Assembly (NCBI RefSeq): GCF_019084545.1
Contig: NZ_JAHREP010000020.1
Coordinates: 36,359 to 100,358 of the forward strand
Source of the DNA: Marinobacterium ramblicola
Lineage (GTDB): Bacteria; Pseudomonadota; Gammaproteobacteria; Pseudomonadales; Balneatricaceae
Reading direction: 5' to 3'
DNA: 64,000 bases
Below, piece by piece: positions 1 through 9,490 of this stretch. The translations under genes were made by a program, and so were the position numbers. Below the pieces are notes generated by a model. That model had not been told where the DNA came from, made no database searches, and was given only the letters and a program-made list of their open reading frames with translations. Each line of letters opens with the position of its first letter. Within the stretch, counting starts at the first letter, position 1.

Positions 1-329
1 TTAACAACGTCAACCCCGCACTGCGCGAAGCCGCCAGAGGGGTAGGCATGAGCCCGCTGCAGCGCTTGCGGATGGTCGAAGTCCCGCTGGCGATACCAGT
101 GATCATGGCCGGTGTGCGTACCGCCGTGGTGATGAACATCGGTGTCATGGCGATTGCAGCCTATATCGGCGCCGGGGGCCTGGGCGTACTGATCAGCCGC
201 GGTATCTCACAGAGCGATCCGCGCCAGCTTATCGCCGGAGCCATTGCCGTGAGCATTCTGGCGGTCATCGCCGACTACGCGCTGCTCTGGCTGCAGAGGC
301 GCCTCACGCCCAAGGGCGTATCCGCCTGA
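1..329 (+). CDS. ABC transporter permease, OpuC/OsmU type (5' end outside window)
   Basis: C-terminal part of a membrane permease of the glycine betaine/choline/carnitine ABC family. The reading frame is open from base 3, so the start lies before the window. The first residues include the EAA-type cytoplasmic loop (REAARGVGMSPLQ) that docks on the ATPase, followed by hydrophobic segments and the GAGGLG motif usual in these permeases. The protein ends LTPKGVSA, like its paralogue at 1543-2274 (VPKGVNP). It is the first visible gene of a permease/ATPase/permease/binding-protein set, which is the layout of OsmU/YehWXYZ-type importers. Family assignment is firm; the substrate is inferred. Confidence 0.9.
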   Translation, partial: NNVNPALREAARGVGMSPLQRLRMVEVPLAIPVIMAGVRTAVVMNIGVMAIAAYIGAGGLGVLISRGISQSDPRQLIAGAIAVSILAVIADYALLWLQRRLTPKGVSA

Positions 330-367
330 TTACGACCTACTCCGCCGCCGCTTAACGGGACATGACA

Positions 368-1528
368 ATGATAAAAATCGACAACCTGACCAAGATATTT
401 GAAACCCCGAACGGACCGGTCACCGCTGCAGACCACATCAACATGGAGGTCCCCGAGGGGGAGATCTGTGTGCTGCTAGGCCCCTCCGGCTGCGGTAAAA
501 CCACCACGCTGAAGATGATCAACCGCATCATCCCGCCGAGCTCCGGCCGGGTCTTCATCAATGGTGAAGACACCACGGGCCTGAACACGGTGGAACTGCG
601 GCGCAACATCGGCTACGTGATCCAGCAGATCGGCCTGTTCCCGAACATGACCATCGAGGAGAACATCGCCGTCGTGCCCAAACTGCTGGGCTGGGACAGC
701 AATCGCTACAAGGCGCGCGCCAAGGAGCTGCTTGAGCTGGTGGCGCTGGATCCATCCGTATTCCTCAAGCGCTACCCCCGGGAGCTCTCCGGCGGTCAGC
801 AGCAGCGCGTCGGCGTCGCCCGCGCCCTGGCCGCGGATCCGCCCGTGATGCTGATGGATGAGCCGTTCGGTGCCATCGACCCGATCAACCGTGAAGTGAT
901 CCAGGACGAATTCCTGAAGATGCAGCAGGAGCTGCGCAAGACCATCATGTTCGTCAGCCACGATATCGATGAGGCGGTGAAGATGGCCAATCGCATCGCC
1001 ATCTTCCGCGGCGGACGCCTGGTGCAGTACGACACCCCCGATGACTTGCTGGCGCACCCCAAGGACGATTTCGTCGAAAGCTTCGTCGGCGATGACCGCG
1101 CACTGAAGCGCCTGCGTCTGGTCCAGGTCAGCCAGGTGATGGAACCGGTCGCCGTGGTCAAGCCCAGCGACAGCCTGCAGACGGCTCTCGCCCGCATAGA
1201 GGAGCATGGTTACAGCCGCGCCATCCTGATGGTCAACGAAAAACATCAGCCGATCGGCTATGTCTCCCGCAGCGTGGCGCAAACCACCAAGGGACTCTGC
1301 GGCGACCACTACTTCGGGCTAAAAGCGACGACATCGCCGAGCGATGATCTGCGCAAGGTGGCATCCCTGATGTTCAACCACGACACCACCTGGCTGCCCT
1401 GCACCGATGAACAGGGTGTACTGGTCGGCCGGGTCACCCAACAGGGGATCACTCACTATCTAGGTGCGACCTACCAGCGTGACGCCCTTAACGCGCAGAG
1501 CCCTCACCTGCATCAAGTCAACGCCTGA
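368..1528 (+). CDS. ABC transporter ATP-binding protein with CBS domains (OpuCA/OsmV-like)
   Basis: ATPase of a quaternary-amine/osmolyte importer. Walker A (GPSGCGKTT), signature (LSGGQQQR), Walker B (VMLMDEP) and the H-loop (VSHD) are all present in the first 230 residues. The remaining 150 residues hold a tandem CBS pair (about residues 250-370), the ionic-strength sensing module of OpuA/OpuC ATPases. An ATG at 362 is also in frame, but the GGGA at 357-360 is correctly spaced only for the ATG at 368. It lies 38 bases after the first permease and 14 bases before the second, so the genes are probably one operon. Confidence 0.93.
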   Translation: MIKIDNLTKIFETPNGPVTAADHINMEVPEGEICVLLGPSGCGKTTTLKMINRIIPPSSGRVFINGEDTTGLNTVELRRNIGYVIQQIGLFPNMTIEENIAVVPKLLGWDSNRYKARAKELLELVALDPSVFLKRYPRELSGGQQQRVGVARALAADPPVMLMDEPFGAIDPINREVIQDEFLKMQQELRKTIMFVSHDIDEAVKMANRIAIFRGGRLVQYDTPDDLLAHPKDDFVESFVGDDRALKRLRLVQVSQVMEPVAVVKPSDSLQTALARIEEHGYSRAILMVNEKHQPIGYVSRSVAQTTKGLCGDHYFGLKATTSPSDDLRKVASLMFNHDTTWLPCTDEQGVLVGRVTQQGITHYLGATYQRDALNAQSPHLHQVNA

Positions 1529-1542
1529 GAGAGGTATCGATC

Positions 1543-2274
1543 ATGAAAAAGCTCAGGTTGACTCGCTATGGCTATGGAATTGGCCTGGTACTGATGTTCA
1601 CGTTGGGCATTCTGGCCGAGCAGTACGACGTTGTGGACGAACTTTTCTTCTACCAGGAGGATGTCGTCTACTTGACCGTGCAACACATCGAGTTGGTACT
1701 GATATCCGGCGGTATTGCGATACTGATCGGCGTACCACTGGGTACGCTATTGAGCCGGCCGAGGTTCGCCCGGATCGCGGAAACCGCCATGCAGAGCCTG
1801 AATATCGGCACCACCATTCCGACACTGGCGATCCTTGCTCTGTCCATGAGCCTGCTAGGCATCGGCATGCTGCCCGCTGTATTTGGACTCTGTATCGCCT
1901 CGCTGCTACCGATTGTACGCAACACCTACACCGGTTTGCTGGAGGTACCCGACCACCTGAAAGAGGCTGCATCCGGCATCGGTATGACGGCGCAGCAGAT
2001 GCTGTATCGCATTGAGTTGCCCAACGCCCTGTATGTGATCTTTGCCGGCATACGCACGGCGCTGGCGATCAACGTCGGTACCGTCCCGCTGGCGTTCCTG
2101 ATTGGCGGTGGTGGTCTGGGTGAACTGATCTTCACCGGTATCGACCTGGACGAGCCCTTCATGATGCTTGCCGGGGCCATACCTACCGCGATGCTGGCGA
2201 TTCTGGCCGACATCGTCATCGCCGTGCTCGCGTTTCTGATTGTACCCAAAGGGGTAAACCCCCTGCGTACCTAA
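1543..2274 (+). CDS. ABC transporter permease, OpuC/OsmU type (second permease)
   Basis: Inner-membrane permease of 243 residues, paired with the truncated permease at the window start. It has an N-terminal membrane segment, then five to six hydrophobic helices. The EAA loop (EAASGIGMTAQQ) and the GGGGLGELI motif place it in the OpuB/OpuC permease family. An AGAGAGG stretch precedes the ATG at 1543. Two non-identical permeases suggest a heterodimeric channel, as in OsmW/OsmY. Function in osmolyte or quaternary-amine uptake follows from family and operon context. Confidence 0.92.
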   Translation: MKKLRLTRYGYGIGLVLMFTLGILAEQYDVVDELFFYQEDVVYLTVQHIELVLISGGIAILIGVPLGTLLSRPRFARIAETAMQSLNIGTTIPTLAILALSMSLLGIGMLPAVFGLCIASLLPIVRNTYTGLLEVPDHLKEAASGIGMTAQQMLYRIELPNALYVIFAGIRTALAINVGTVPLAFLIGGGGLGELIFTGIDLDEPFMMLAGAIPTAMLAILADIVIAVLAFLIVPKGVNPLRT

Positions 2275-2316
2275 TGCATTAAAACAAATGCAATAAAAAC
2301 AAACGAGGAAAGCATA

Positions 2317-3204
2317 ATGCGTAAACTGATCAAACAGCTTGGCACCACCCTGATGGCGACCCTGGTTGCAACGGCGGTGCAAGCCTCCCCCTTGGTGATT
2401 GGCGGCAAGAACTTCACCGAACAGCAACTGCTGACCGAGATGACCGCCCAATATCTGGATCACCAGGGATTCGACGTGGAACGTCGTGCGGGCATGGGCA
2501 GTGCGGTACTGCGCAAGGCTCAGGAGAATGGCCAGGTGGACCTGTACTGGGAGTACACCGGCACTTCGCTGGTGGTGTACAACAAGGTGACGGACAAGAT
2601 CGACGATCCGGCCGAGGTGTACAAAACGGTCAAGGCAATGGATGGCGCCTTGGGACTGGTTTGGCTGAACCCATCCAAAGCCAACAACACCTACGCACTG
2701 GTGATGCGCAGTGCCGACGCGGCAAAGCAGCAGATCGCGACGCTGAGCGATCTGGCGGCCGCAATCAACTCGGGCCGTGAACTGACGCTGGCGACCAATG
2801 CGGAGTGGTACTCCCGCGAGGATGGCTATCGTGAGCTGGCCAAAGCCTATGACTTCAAGATCCCGCGCGACAATATCAAGCGCATGGACAGCGGCCTTAC
2901 CTATGTCGCGCTGAAGGAGGGCGAGGTCGATGTTGCACTGGCGTTCGCTACCGATGGCCGTATCCCGGCGTTCGATTTCGTGGTACTTGAGGACGACAAG
3001 AACTTCTTCCCCAACTATGCGATCACGCCGGTGGTACGCAAAGAGGTGCTCAACGCGAATCCGAAGTTGGGCGATCTGATGAACGCACTGTCAGCACAGC
3101 TCGACAACGACACCATGTCGGCACTGAATGCCAAGGTTGACGTCGATAGGCAGAGCATCGAGGAGGTCGCCGGCGCGTTCCTGAAATCCAAAGGGCTGCT
3201 GTAA
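2317..3204 (+). CDS. Glycine betaine/choline-type substrate-binding protein (OsmX/OpuCC family)
   Basis: Periplasmic solute receptor for the upstream permeases and ATPase. Residues 1-24 form a signal peptide with probable cleavage after VQA. The mature protein starts with the family motif GGKNFTEQ and contains WEYTGTS and a DLYWEY aromatic patch typical of OpuAC-type type II periplasmic binding proteins. Its 295 residues are normal for the OsmF/OsmX group. An AGGAAAG ribosome-binding site precedes the ATG. A small GC hairpin (3214-3219 with 3227-3232) follows the gene. The exact ligand cannot be read from sequence. Confidence 0.92.
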   Translation: MRKLIKQLGTTLMATLVATAVQASPLVIGGKNFTEQQLLTEMTAQYLDHQGFDVERRAGMGSAVLRKAQENGQVDLYWEYTGTSLVVYNKVTDKIDDPAEVYKTVKAMDGALGLVWLNPSKANNTYALVMRSADAAKQQIATLSDLAAAINSGRELTLATNAEWYSREDGYRELAKAYDFKIPRDNIKRMDSGLTYVALKEGEVDVALAFATDGRIPAFDFVVLEDDKNFFPNYAITPVVRKEVLNANPKLGDLMNALSAQLDNDTMSALNAKVDVDRQSIEEVAGAFLKSKGLL

Positions 3205-3249
3205 CAGACGATCGGGCCGGGAACCTCGGCCCTTCATGGAGCCAGCGTT

Positions 3250-4086
3250 ATGAAAACACCCAAGCTGTCTGTCGGAGCTGTCCAGTTCAATCCGGTGTTA
3301 CTGGACCTGGACGGCAATCTGGCCAAGCATGCGGACTGGATTGAGAAGGCTCGACAGCGCGCTGTCGAGCTGCTGTTGTTTCCCGAGCTGTCGCTGACCG
3401 GTTATCAACTGGGACGACAGGCCCCCGAGGCCGCCATCTCCCGCAACGACCGGCGCCTCCATGAACTTGCTCAGGTCGCCCCGGAGATCTGCGTGGTGGT
3501 GGGTTTTGCCGAACAGGCCAGTCCCGGCGAGTACTACAACGCCGTTGCCTACCTGCAAAACGGCGAGGTCAGCGCGGTCTATCGCAAGATCAATCTGCCC
3601 ACCTACGGCGGGCTCGAAGAGGGAAAATGGTTCCACGCCGGCGAGGAGCTGGTGCTGAGCGAATGCAAGGAGTCCTGGCGTGCCTGCACTCTGATCTGCG
3701 CCGATCTGTGGAACCCGGCCCTGGTGCACTGTGCCATGCTGCGCCGCCCGGAGCTGCTGCTGGCCCCGGTCAACTCCGCTTCGGCCATCGTCAGCGAAGC
3801 CTTCTCCAATGAAACCAACTGGCAGATCAACGTCAGCTTCTACGCCATGCTCTATGGCGTACCAGTGGTTATGGCAAACCGCTACGGCAAGGAGGGCGAT
3901 GCCTGGTTCTGGGGCGGCAGCCGCATCCTCGGCCCCCGCGGCGAGGTGTTGGCGCTTGCGGAGGACCGGGAGTGCCTGATCAGCGCCGAGTTGGATCTGG
4001 AATCGATCGCGGCCGCACGCTTCGACCACCCGGCAATCCGCGATGCCGATACCCCGTTGATCCGCCGCCTGCTGGACAACCACTAA
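3250..4086 (+). CDS. Carbon-nitrogen hydrolase (nitrilase superfamily amidase)
   Basis: Cytoplasmic thiol amidase of 278 residues. The Glu-Lys-Cys triad of the superfamily is intact: E46 in FPELSLTGY, K113 in YRKINLPTYG and C150 in LICADLWNP. This supports hydrolysis of a C-N bond in an amide, carbamoyl or nitrile. GGAG eight bases before the ATG is the ribosome-binding site. It directly follows the osmolyte ABC transporter and precedes an MmgE/PrpD gene, so it probably acts on an imported nitrogenous compound. Substrate unknown; family assignment secure. Confidence 0.9.
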   Translation: MKTPKLSVGAVQFNPVLLDLDGNLAKHADWIEKARQRAVELLLFPELSLTGYQLGRQAPEAAISRNDRRLHELAQVAPEICVVVGFAEQASPGEYYNAVAYLQNGEVSAVYRKINLPTYGGLEEGKWFHAGEELVLSECKESWRACTLICADLWNPALVHCAMLRRPELLLAPVNSASAIVSEAFSNETNWQINVSFYAMLYGVPVVMANRYGKEGDAWFWGGSRILGPRGEVLALAEDRECLISAELDLESIAAARFDHPAIRDADTPLIRRLLDNH

Positions 4087-4135
4087 TCCCAAAGTGCGGG
4101 CAGCCCTGCCCGCCCATCAAAGAATAAAAACCACT

Positions 4136-5467
4136 ATGCAAACCCTGGACGCATTCATTCATCGGCTGGATGCATGGGAGCTGCCGCCTGCCGTCATCGA
4201 CCAGGCCCAACGCTGCTTGCTCGATCTGATCGGTGTTGCTGCAGCCGGCCACCGCACCCGGCTTAGCCACATTCTGTCCAACTTCGTCACCAGCCAGTAT
4301 CCCGGTGAGACGCCCCTGCTGTTCAGTGCCCAGCATGCAAGCCTGTGCGGCAGTGCACTGTTTGGCTCCATGCTGATCGACAGCCTTGACGCCCATGACG
4401 GCCAGGTACTGACCAAGGGGCATGTGGGTGTCGCCATCCTGCCCGCCCTGCTGGCAGTAGCCCATGAACAGTGCCTGAACGGAGAGCAACTGCTCACCGC
4501 ACTGGTAATCGGCTACGAAGTCGCCACCCGCGCCGGTATCGCGTTGCACCGCACCGCCTGCGACTACCACACTTCCGGTGCCTGGAACGGTATAGGCGTT
4601 GCCGCCGTTGTCGCACGGCTGCGCGGGTTGGATGCGAAGGCCACCCGTGAAGCCCTGGGCAGCGCCGAGTTCTATGGTCCTCGCAGCCAGATGATGCGCT
4701 GCATCGACCACCCCACCATGGTCAAGGACGGCTCCGGCTGGGGGGCGCTGGCCGGGGTCAGTGCCGTCCTGCTGGCCGAAGCAGGCTTCACCGGCGCGCC
4801 GGCGGTCACCCTGTTCGGCGACGCGGTCACCGACATCTGGCAGGATCTGGGGCAGCGCTGGTATATCCTGGAGCAGTACTTCAAGGCCTACCCGGTCTGC
4901 CGCTGGGCCCAGCCCGCGGTGGAGGCGGTGCGCGAAATCCGCCGCCAGCCCGGCTTCAGTGTCGAGCAGATCGAAGCCATCGAGATCTACAGCTTCCACG
5001 AGGCGACCCGCCTGCATAAGGTGCTGCCCGAGACCACCGAGGAGGCGCAGTACAGCCTGCCGTTCTCGGTCGCCTCGGCACTGATCGATGACTGCATACT
5101 GCCGGAAGCGGTGGCTGAAACCAGCGCAGGACTGGCTCACCCGATGCGCCGCGCCCTCAGTCAGCGCGTAAGGATGCGCGAGACCGATGTGTACAACGCC
5201 CGTTTCCCGGCCGAGCGCTGGGCACACGCCTGCGTGGTGATGAAGGATGGACGTGAACTGGTATCGCAACCGGCGATCGCCCGAGGCAACCCGGAAAATC
5301 CGCTCACCACCGAGGAGCTGTCCGCCAAGTTCGACGGCCTGACCGACGGTCTGCTGTCCGACGCCACCCGCAACCGGATACGGCAGTTGAGCCTGGGCGC
5401 CTGGACGCTCGATAAGACAGAAGTCGCCGAACTACTGCAGCTGTTGACCAGCCCCGTCAGCCTGTAA
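4136..5467 (+). CDS. MmgE/PrpD family protein
   Basis: Protein of 443 residues in the 2-methylcitrate dehydratase / cis-aconitate decarboxylase fold family. Family landmarks are CLLDLIGVAAAG near the N terminus, DSLDAHDGQ, the HKG-type TKGHVG, and PVCRWAQPAVEA in the second half. The ATG at 4136 is preferred over an in-frame ATG at 4094 because homologues begin near this point. It is shorter than true PrpD (about 480 residues) and no methylcitrate genes are adjacent. A role in dehydrating or decarboxylating a small carboxylate linked to the upstream amidase is inferred. Confidence 0.88.
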   Translation: MQTLDAFIHRLDAWELPPAVIDQAQRCLLDLIGVAAAGHRTRLSHILSNFVTSQYPGETPLLFSAQHASLCGSALFGSMLIDSLDAHDGQVLTKGHVGVAILPALLAVAHEQCLNGEQLLTALVIGYEVATRAGIALHRTACDYHTSGAWNGIGVAAVVARLRGLDAKATREALGSAEFYGPRSQMMRCIDHPTMVKDGSGWGALAGVSAVLLAEAGFTGAPAVTLFGDAVTDIWQDLGQRWYILEQYFKAYPVCRWAQPAVEAVREIRRQPGFSVEQIEAIEIYSFHEATRLHKVLPETTEEAQYSLPFSVASALIDDCILPEAVAETSAGLAHPMRRALSQRVRMRETDVYNARFPAERWAHACVVMKDGRELVSQPAIARGNPENPLTTEELSAKFDGLTDGLLSDATRNRIRQLSLGAWTLDKTEVAELLQLLTSPVSL

Positions 5468-5474
5468 ACAGAAA

Positions 5475-5495
5475 CCCCGGCTTCAATGGCCGGGG
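5475..5495. terminator. Bidirectional terminator between convergent genes
   Basis: A 7-bp perfect GC stem (CCCCGGC / GCCGGGG) with a 7-base loop lies between the PrpD-like gene and the convergent amidohydrolase gene. A short T-rich tract follows on the plus strand (CTATTTG) and TTTCTG on the minus strand. Confidence 0.65.
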
Positions 5496-5518
5496 CTATT
5501 TGTCGACACCACTCAGGT

Positions 5519-6403
5519 TTATCGGAAGCCGTACAACCGAGCCGGGTTGTCCACCAGGATACGATTACGCATCATTTCATCCGGGACCCAACGCGCCAGC
5601 AGATCCAGCAGATCGCCGTCGTTCGGCATCGGGATCAGAAAATGGGGATGGGGCCAGTCCGATCCCCAGACACAGCGCGCCGGGTTGGCCTCGATCAAGG
5701 CACGTGCAAAACGATCCACATCCGCGTACGGGGGGTGTTGCAGGGCGGTGATACGGTAGGCACCGGAGAGCTTGACCCAGGCCTTGTCTTCCCGCAGCAG
5801 GTTCAGCAGGGCTTGAAACCCTGGATGCTCAATCCCCTTGCGACAATCCATATGTCCCATGTGGTCGATTACCACCGGAACCGGCAGCGCACGCAGGCGG
5901 TTTTCCAGCTCCTCGAACTCGGAGACATCGATCAGACACTGCAGATGCCAGCTACGGGTCGCCAGCCGCTGGGCAAGCGCTTCCACATCGGACCACTGAA
6001 TACCGCCCTTGAACAGCAGGTTCAGGCGCACACCGCAGTAACCGAGTGCCTGTAGCGTATCCAGTTCAGCATCGCTGACATCCGCATCCAGCACCGCTAT
6101 GCCCTTGTATTCCAGACCCTGCCCGCGCAGGTAGGCCAGGGCATCCATCTGCAGACGATTATCGGTACCGTAGACACTGGGCTGTACCAACACACCACGG
6201 GAGATGCCCAGCCGACGGTGCAGGTGCAGATAGGCACCCACCGGTGCATCCGGTGGCGTATAGGTGCGGTTCAGGGTATAGGGGTAACGCGGTTCTGGAC
6301 CGAATACGTGAGCGTGGGTATCACAGGCACCGTCGGGTACATCAAAGACGGGTGCTTTGGGAAAGGGATCCGCGGCTTCACAGAAAGGTATGCTTGCGCT
6401 CAT
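5519..6403 (-). CDS. Amidohydrolase family protein (2-pyrone-4,6-dicarboxylate hydrolase-like)
   Basis: TIM-barrel hydrolase of the amidohydrolase-2 family. The metal-binding CDTHAHVFGP motif lies near the N terminus, VIDHMGH mid-protein and the SDWPHPH motif near the C terminus. This set is usual for PDC hydrolase (LigI) and related lactonases. The ATG at 6403 is chosen because GAGG is 8 bases upstream and homologues start close to the CDTHAH motif; an upstream in-frame start would run through the neighbouring terminator. It may open a lactone or cyclic intermediate. The exact reaction is unknown. Confidence 0.85.
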   Translation of the reverse strand: MSASIPFCEAADPFPKAPVFDVPDGACDTHAHVFGPEPRYPYTLNRTYTPPDAPVGAYLHLHRRLGISRGVLVQPSVYGTDNRLQMDALAYLRGQGLEYKGIAVLDADVSDAELDTLQALGYCGVRLNLLFKGGIQWSDVEALAQRLATRSWHLQCLIDVSEFEELENRLRALPVPVVIDHMGHMDCRKGIEHPGFQALLNLLREDKAWVKLSGAYRITALQHPPYADVDRFARALIEANPARCVWGSDWPHPHFLIPMPNDGDLLDLLARWVPDEMMRNRILVDNPARLYGFR

Positions 6404-6427
6404 CTCAAACCTCGACAAACGAAAAAA

Positions 6428-6458
6428 CCCGGTGACGGTAGTGCAATCCGTCACCGGG
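6428..6458 (-). terminator. Rho-independent terminator after the alpha/beta hydrolase gene
   Basis: An 11-bp perfect inverted repeat (CCCGGTGACGG / CCGTCACCGGG, 9-base loop). On the minus strand it is followed directly by TTTTTTC. It separates the alpha/beta hydrolase transcript from the amidohydrolase gene downstream. Confidence 0.88.
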
Positions 6459-6490
6459 GAGAGAGGACATCCAGGCCCCCAAGAGCAGGA

Positions 6491-7381
6491 TCAGACGTTA
6501 GCCTTGATCCACTGGGCAATGTGACCGGAGAACTCGATGAATTTCGGATCGTGGTCCAGCATCCACTCGGTGTGACCACCTCCGGCGAGCAGGAACAGCT
6601 CCTTCGGACCCGGGTATGCGGCATACAGAGACTTGGGCTCGGTCACCGGATGCAGGTCGTTTTCCGCACCATGGGCGATCAGCAGGGGCACGCTGGCGAA
6701 ACGCTCGTCCAGGTTTGCTTCCGGGTTGAAGCTGATCAGCGAATCCGCAAAATCGAAGCTTGAAGTCACGCCGTAACCCGGCGCCTTGACCAACTCGGTA
6801 AACACATACTCGCGGCTCACCGGATCCAGCGGGTAGATATCGAACGGGTCGATCCCCTTCGGCTCGCCCCCCTTGGCCAGGCGCAGACGCTCCTCGGCCA
6901 TGAACTGCTTGAACGCCTTCCAGCCGTGCTCGCCGCGTAGCGCTTTCTGCACGCGTACCGAATTGAAGAAACCGTTCATTGAGATCAGCGCATCGATCTG
7001 ACCTTCGCAGATACGGTAGGTGTCGAGGATCAGACCGCCCGCCATACCCCAGCCGGCCAGTACCACTTTACGACCCTCTACAACAGCGCGCTCACGCACA
7101 ACGGCGACGGCGGCGGCGATATCGCGAACCTGCTCCTCCAGGATCACGCGCTCGCGAATGCCTTCGGATTCACCGAAACCGCGGTAGTCGAAACCAAAAC
7201 AGGTGAAACCCTTGGGGGTCAGGGCACGGGCATAACGCTCCGGGTGGATGTTCTTCTGGCCGGTAAAACCGGAGCAGACGATCACTATCGGCAGAGACTT
7301 GTCGGAATTATTTTCGTCAACGAAGAAGGCACCGTCGAGAGTCAGGCCGTCGCTTTTAAACTGAATTTTTTGTTCGATCAT
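6491..7381 (-). CDS. Alpha/beta hydrolase fold protein without a serine nucleophile
   Basis: A 296-residue alpha/beta hydrolase resembling dienelactone-hydrolase/esterase-like proteins. The strand-turn-helix nucleophile elbow reads GWGMAGG at residues 110-116, so the usual serine of G-x-S-x-G is glycine 112. A candidate acid region (HGAENDLHP) and a late histidine (GGGHTEW) remain. Either it uses a different chemistry or it has lost hydrolytic activity. It has its own strong terminator and a 407-base upstream region. Substrate unknown. Confidence 0.85.
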   Translation of the reverse strand: MIEQKIQFKSDGLTLDGAFFVDENNSDKSLPIVIVCSGFTGQKNIHPERYARALTPKGFTCFGFDYRGFGESEGIRERVILEEQVRDIAAAVAVVRERAVVEGRKVVLAGWGMAGGLILDTYRICEGQIDALISMNGFFNSVRVQKALRGEHGWKAFKQFMAEERLRLAKGGEPKGIDPFDIYPLDPVSREYVFTELVKAPGYGVTSSFDFADSLISFNPEANLDERFASVPLLIAHGAENDLHPVTEPKSLYAAYPGPKELFLLAGGGHTEWMLDHDPKFIEFSGHIAQWIKANV

Positions 7382-7788
7382 TGTTTTTGTACTCTAGCTG
7401 CCAAGGTCAGGTTACTGTTCAACGTTAGCCATCATCTCCGAATCAACCCGGCGAAAGTTTTCATTTTTCGACTTTATCGGCAACCATTCCGACTTTCATC
7501 ACTGGGACAGCGGATGCGCTTCAAGGCTGAAATCGATGGCTGAATAACCGTCTGCGGGGCGTGGTAGCGGATATCGATAGCGTTCGTGAATCACTAAAAC
7601 GGGCGGCGTCGATCCATGTCAGAGCGGAGTCCGATATTCCTGCTTCAGCCAGGTCAACCTATCTATTTTCAGGATGAGAAATCACTCGCGGGGGGTAATA
7701 ACTCCGTGCAGGGAGTCTTTATGTTATAACTCCAGGACCTCTTATCGAGAAAACATATAACCATAAAAATAACGGGTTTATATAAAAA
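7382..7788. other. Intergenic region between divergent hydrolase and chemoreceptor genes
   Basis: The 407-base region carries the promoters of both divergent genes and no convincing coding sequence. A short inverted repeat (ACTCC-N6-GGAGT, about 7703-7718) followed by CTTTAT lies about 70 bases before the chemoreceptor start. The final 60 bases are AT-rich. I could not identify a clear sigma-28 or sigma-70 promoter. Confidence 0.5.
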
Positions 7789-9417
7789 ATGAACAAGCTG
7801 TCGATGCGTAATAAGTTCATTCTTCTGCTCTCAAGCATCTCCCTCATTTTCATCATCGCCCTTGTCCTGATCTGGAATGCCGGTAACCAGGTTGCAGGCA
7901 GTTTTAGAGAGTTCTACACCCAGGGCTACAAGACCGCTGTTCAGTTCCAGGAGTTGAAAGAGACTCAGATGGAGATCATGCTGGATATCACGGCCCTGCA
8001 GACCAAGTATGTTTTGGGTTTAAGCGACCAGGCGCAGGAGTTTCTCGACCGGATCCTGAGTTTTAAGCAAGCAACCCCGCAACTGCTGCAGGGTGTGAAG
8101 GATAACTTCGCGGGCGACAGGGAGTCCCTTAGCAAGCTTGAACAGATGATCAAAACGTTCGATGAAAAATCGGGCGCCTTTGTCGACGCGATGACCACAG
8201 CGCCTGATCACATGGCGGATTTTCCGATATACAAGGCGCATCTCGACTCCTACCTGGCACTGATCGACTTCTTCGGCGAGTTTGAGCGCCAGACCGGGCA
8301 ACTGGCAATGGGCGCGGAGAATCGGGTCGATCGGAACATCGAACAGGCAAATACCACCTTTTACGCCTCCCTGCTGATCGCGATTGCCGTAGCAACTGGC
8401 CTCGGCATCTACATATCAACCAGTATCGTGCGCGGTATCCGTACGGTGCAAAGCTGCGCCATGAGTCTGTCGAAAGGCGATCTTCGCGATACAGCTACCG
8501 GTCGGGGTAGCGACGAGATAGCCGGACTGATCAATACGATAAATGAAACAACGCTGCTGCTGTCGGATGCCGTTCGTGAGATCAAGGCCTCGGCCAATGA
8601 AGTGGCCGATAACAGCGTATCGGTTACCCAGGCCAACGAACGGATGGATGAGGTGGCCAATCGGGTCAGGGAAAATCTGGTCCAAGTCGCCACGGCGATT
8701 GAAGAGATGTCGGCGACGGCACATATGATCGCCAACAACACCGGCGACACGGCACTCGCTTCAAGCCATATTGCACAGCAGGCAAAGGCCGGCATCGATG
8801 ATTCTCAGCAGATGCTGAACATCACCCTGGATCTTGTCAGCACGTTGGTGGACACCGGTGATGTTATCGCCAAGCTGAGGGATGAGACGTACAACATCAA
8901 CCAGATCCTGGCCACTATTCGCGGTATTGCCGAACAAACCAACCTGTTGGCACTGAATGCCGCGATCGAAGCCGCTCGCGCCGGAGACCAGGGCCGAGGC
9001 TTTGCCGTGGTGGCGGATGAGGTGCGCACCCTGGCGCAGCGCTCGCAGGATTCGGTCAACCAGATCGAGTCGATGCTCGGCGTGCTTAACGACGCCAGCG
9101 ACCATGCAGTATCGAAAATGGATAGCTGCCGTAATACGGCAGAGGTGGCGCGTGAGAAGGTGGCGGCCAATAGCCAGATGATTACCGAGATTCTGAACAG
9201 CATCGATCGTGTGAACGATCAGACCCAACAGATCGCCACCGCCGCGGAACAGCAAAGCTCAGTCGCTCTGGATATCAGCAAACATGTGCACGAGGTACAG
9301 GCATTGACGGCTCAGGGCGCGGAGATAGCGAGCGAAACCAGCCGCGCCGGCAAAAGTATGTATGACGCCAGCCAGTCGGTGGTGAAAAAACTGGGCTTCT
9401 TTACTGTCGGGAATTAG
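7789..9417 (+). CDS. Methyl-accepting chemotaxis protein
   Basis: Membrane chemoreceptor of 542 residues. It has a first transmembrane helix at about 11-29, an all-helical periplasmic sensor of about 160 residues, a second helix at about 191-210, a HAMP domain to about residue 265, then a long cytoplasmic coiled coil. The hairpin tip ([18 protein letters not shown]) is canonical and contacts CheA/CheW. The C terminus ([10 protein letters not shown]) lacks the CheR/CheB-tethering pentapeptide. The ligand is unknown, but its place between catabolic genes suggests it may sense the compound they degrade. Confidence 0.95.
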   Translation: MNKLSMRNKFILLLSSISLIFIIALVLIWNAGNQVAGSFREFYTQGYKTAVQFQELKETQMEIMLDITALQTKYVLGLSDQAQEFLDRILSFKQATPQLLQGVKDNFAGDRESLSKLEQMIKTFDEKSGAFVDAMTTAPDHMADFPIYKAHLDSYLALIDFFGEFERQTGQLAMGAENRVDRNIEQANTTFYASLLIAIAVATGLGIYISTSIVRGIRTVQSCAMSLSKGDLRDTATGRGSDEIAGLINTINETTLLLSDAVREIKASANEVADNSVSVTQANERMDEVANRVRENLVQVATAIEEMSATAHMIANNTGDTALASSHIAQQAKAGIDDSQQMLNITLDLVSTLVDTGDVIAKLRDETYNINQILATIRGIAEQTNLLALNAAIEAARAGDQGRGFAVVADEVRTLAQRSQDSVNQIESMLGVLNDASDHAVSKMDSCRNTAEVAREKVAANSQMITEILNSIDRVNDQTQQIATAAEQQSSVALDISKHVHEVQALTAQGAEIASETSRAGKSMYDASQSVVKKLGFFTVGN

Positions 9418-9444
9418 TTGCGGCCATTCCAGCAGTCTCCACGA

Positions 9445-9476
9445 GTTGATCGTCCCCATTAGCGGGGTCGATCAAC
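9445..9476 (+). terminator. Hairpin after the chemoreceptor gene
   Basis: Long imperfect hairpin: GTTGATCG-T-CCCC, loop ATTAGC, GGGG-T-CGATCAAC, with one T:T mismatch. It starts 28 bases after the stop codon and probably terminates or stabilises the transcript. There is no T-tract, so intrinsic termination is not assured. Confidence 0.5.
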
Positions 9477-9490
9477 CCTGTAGACGGAGA

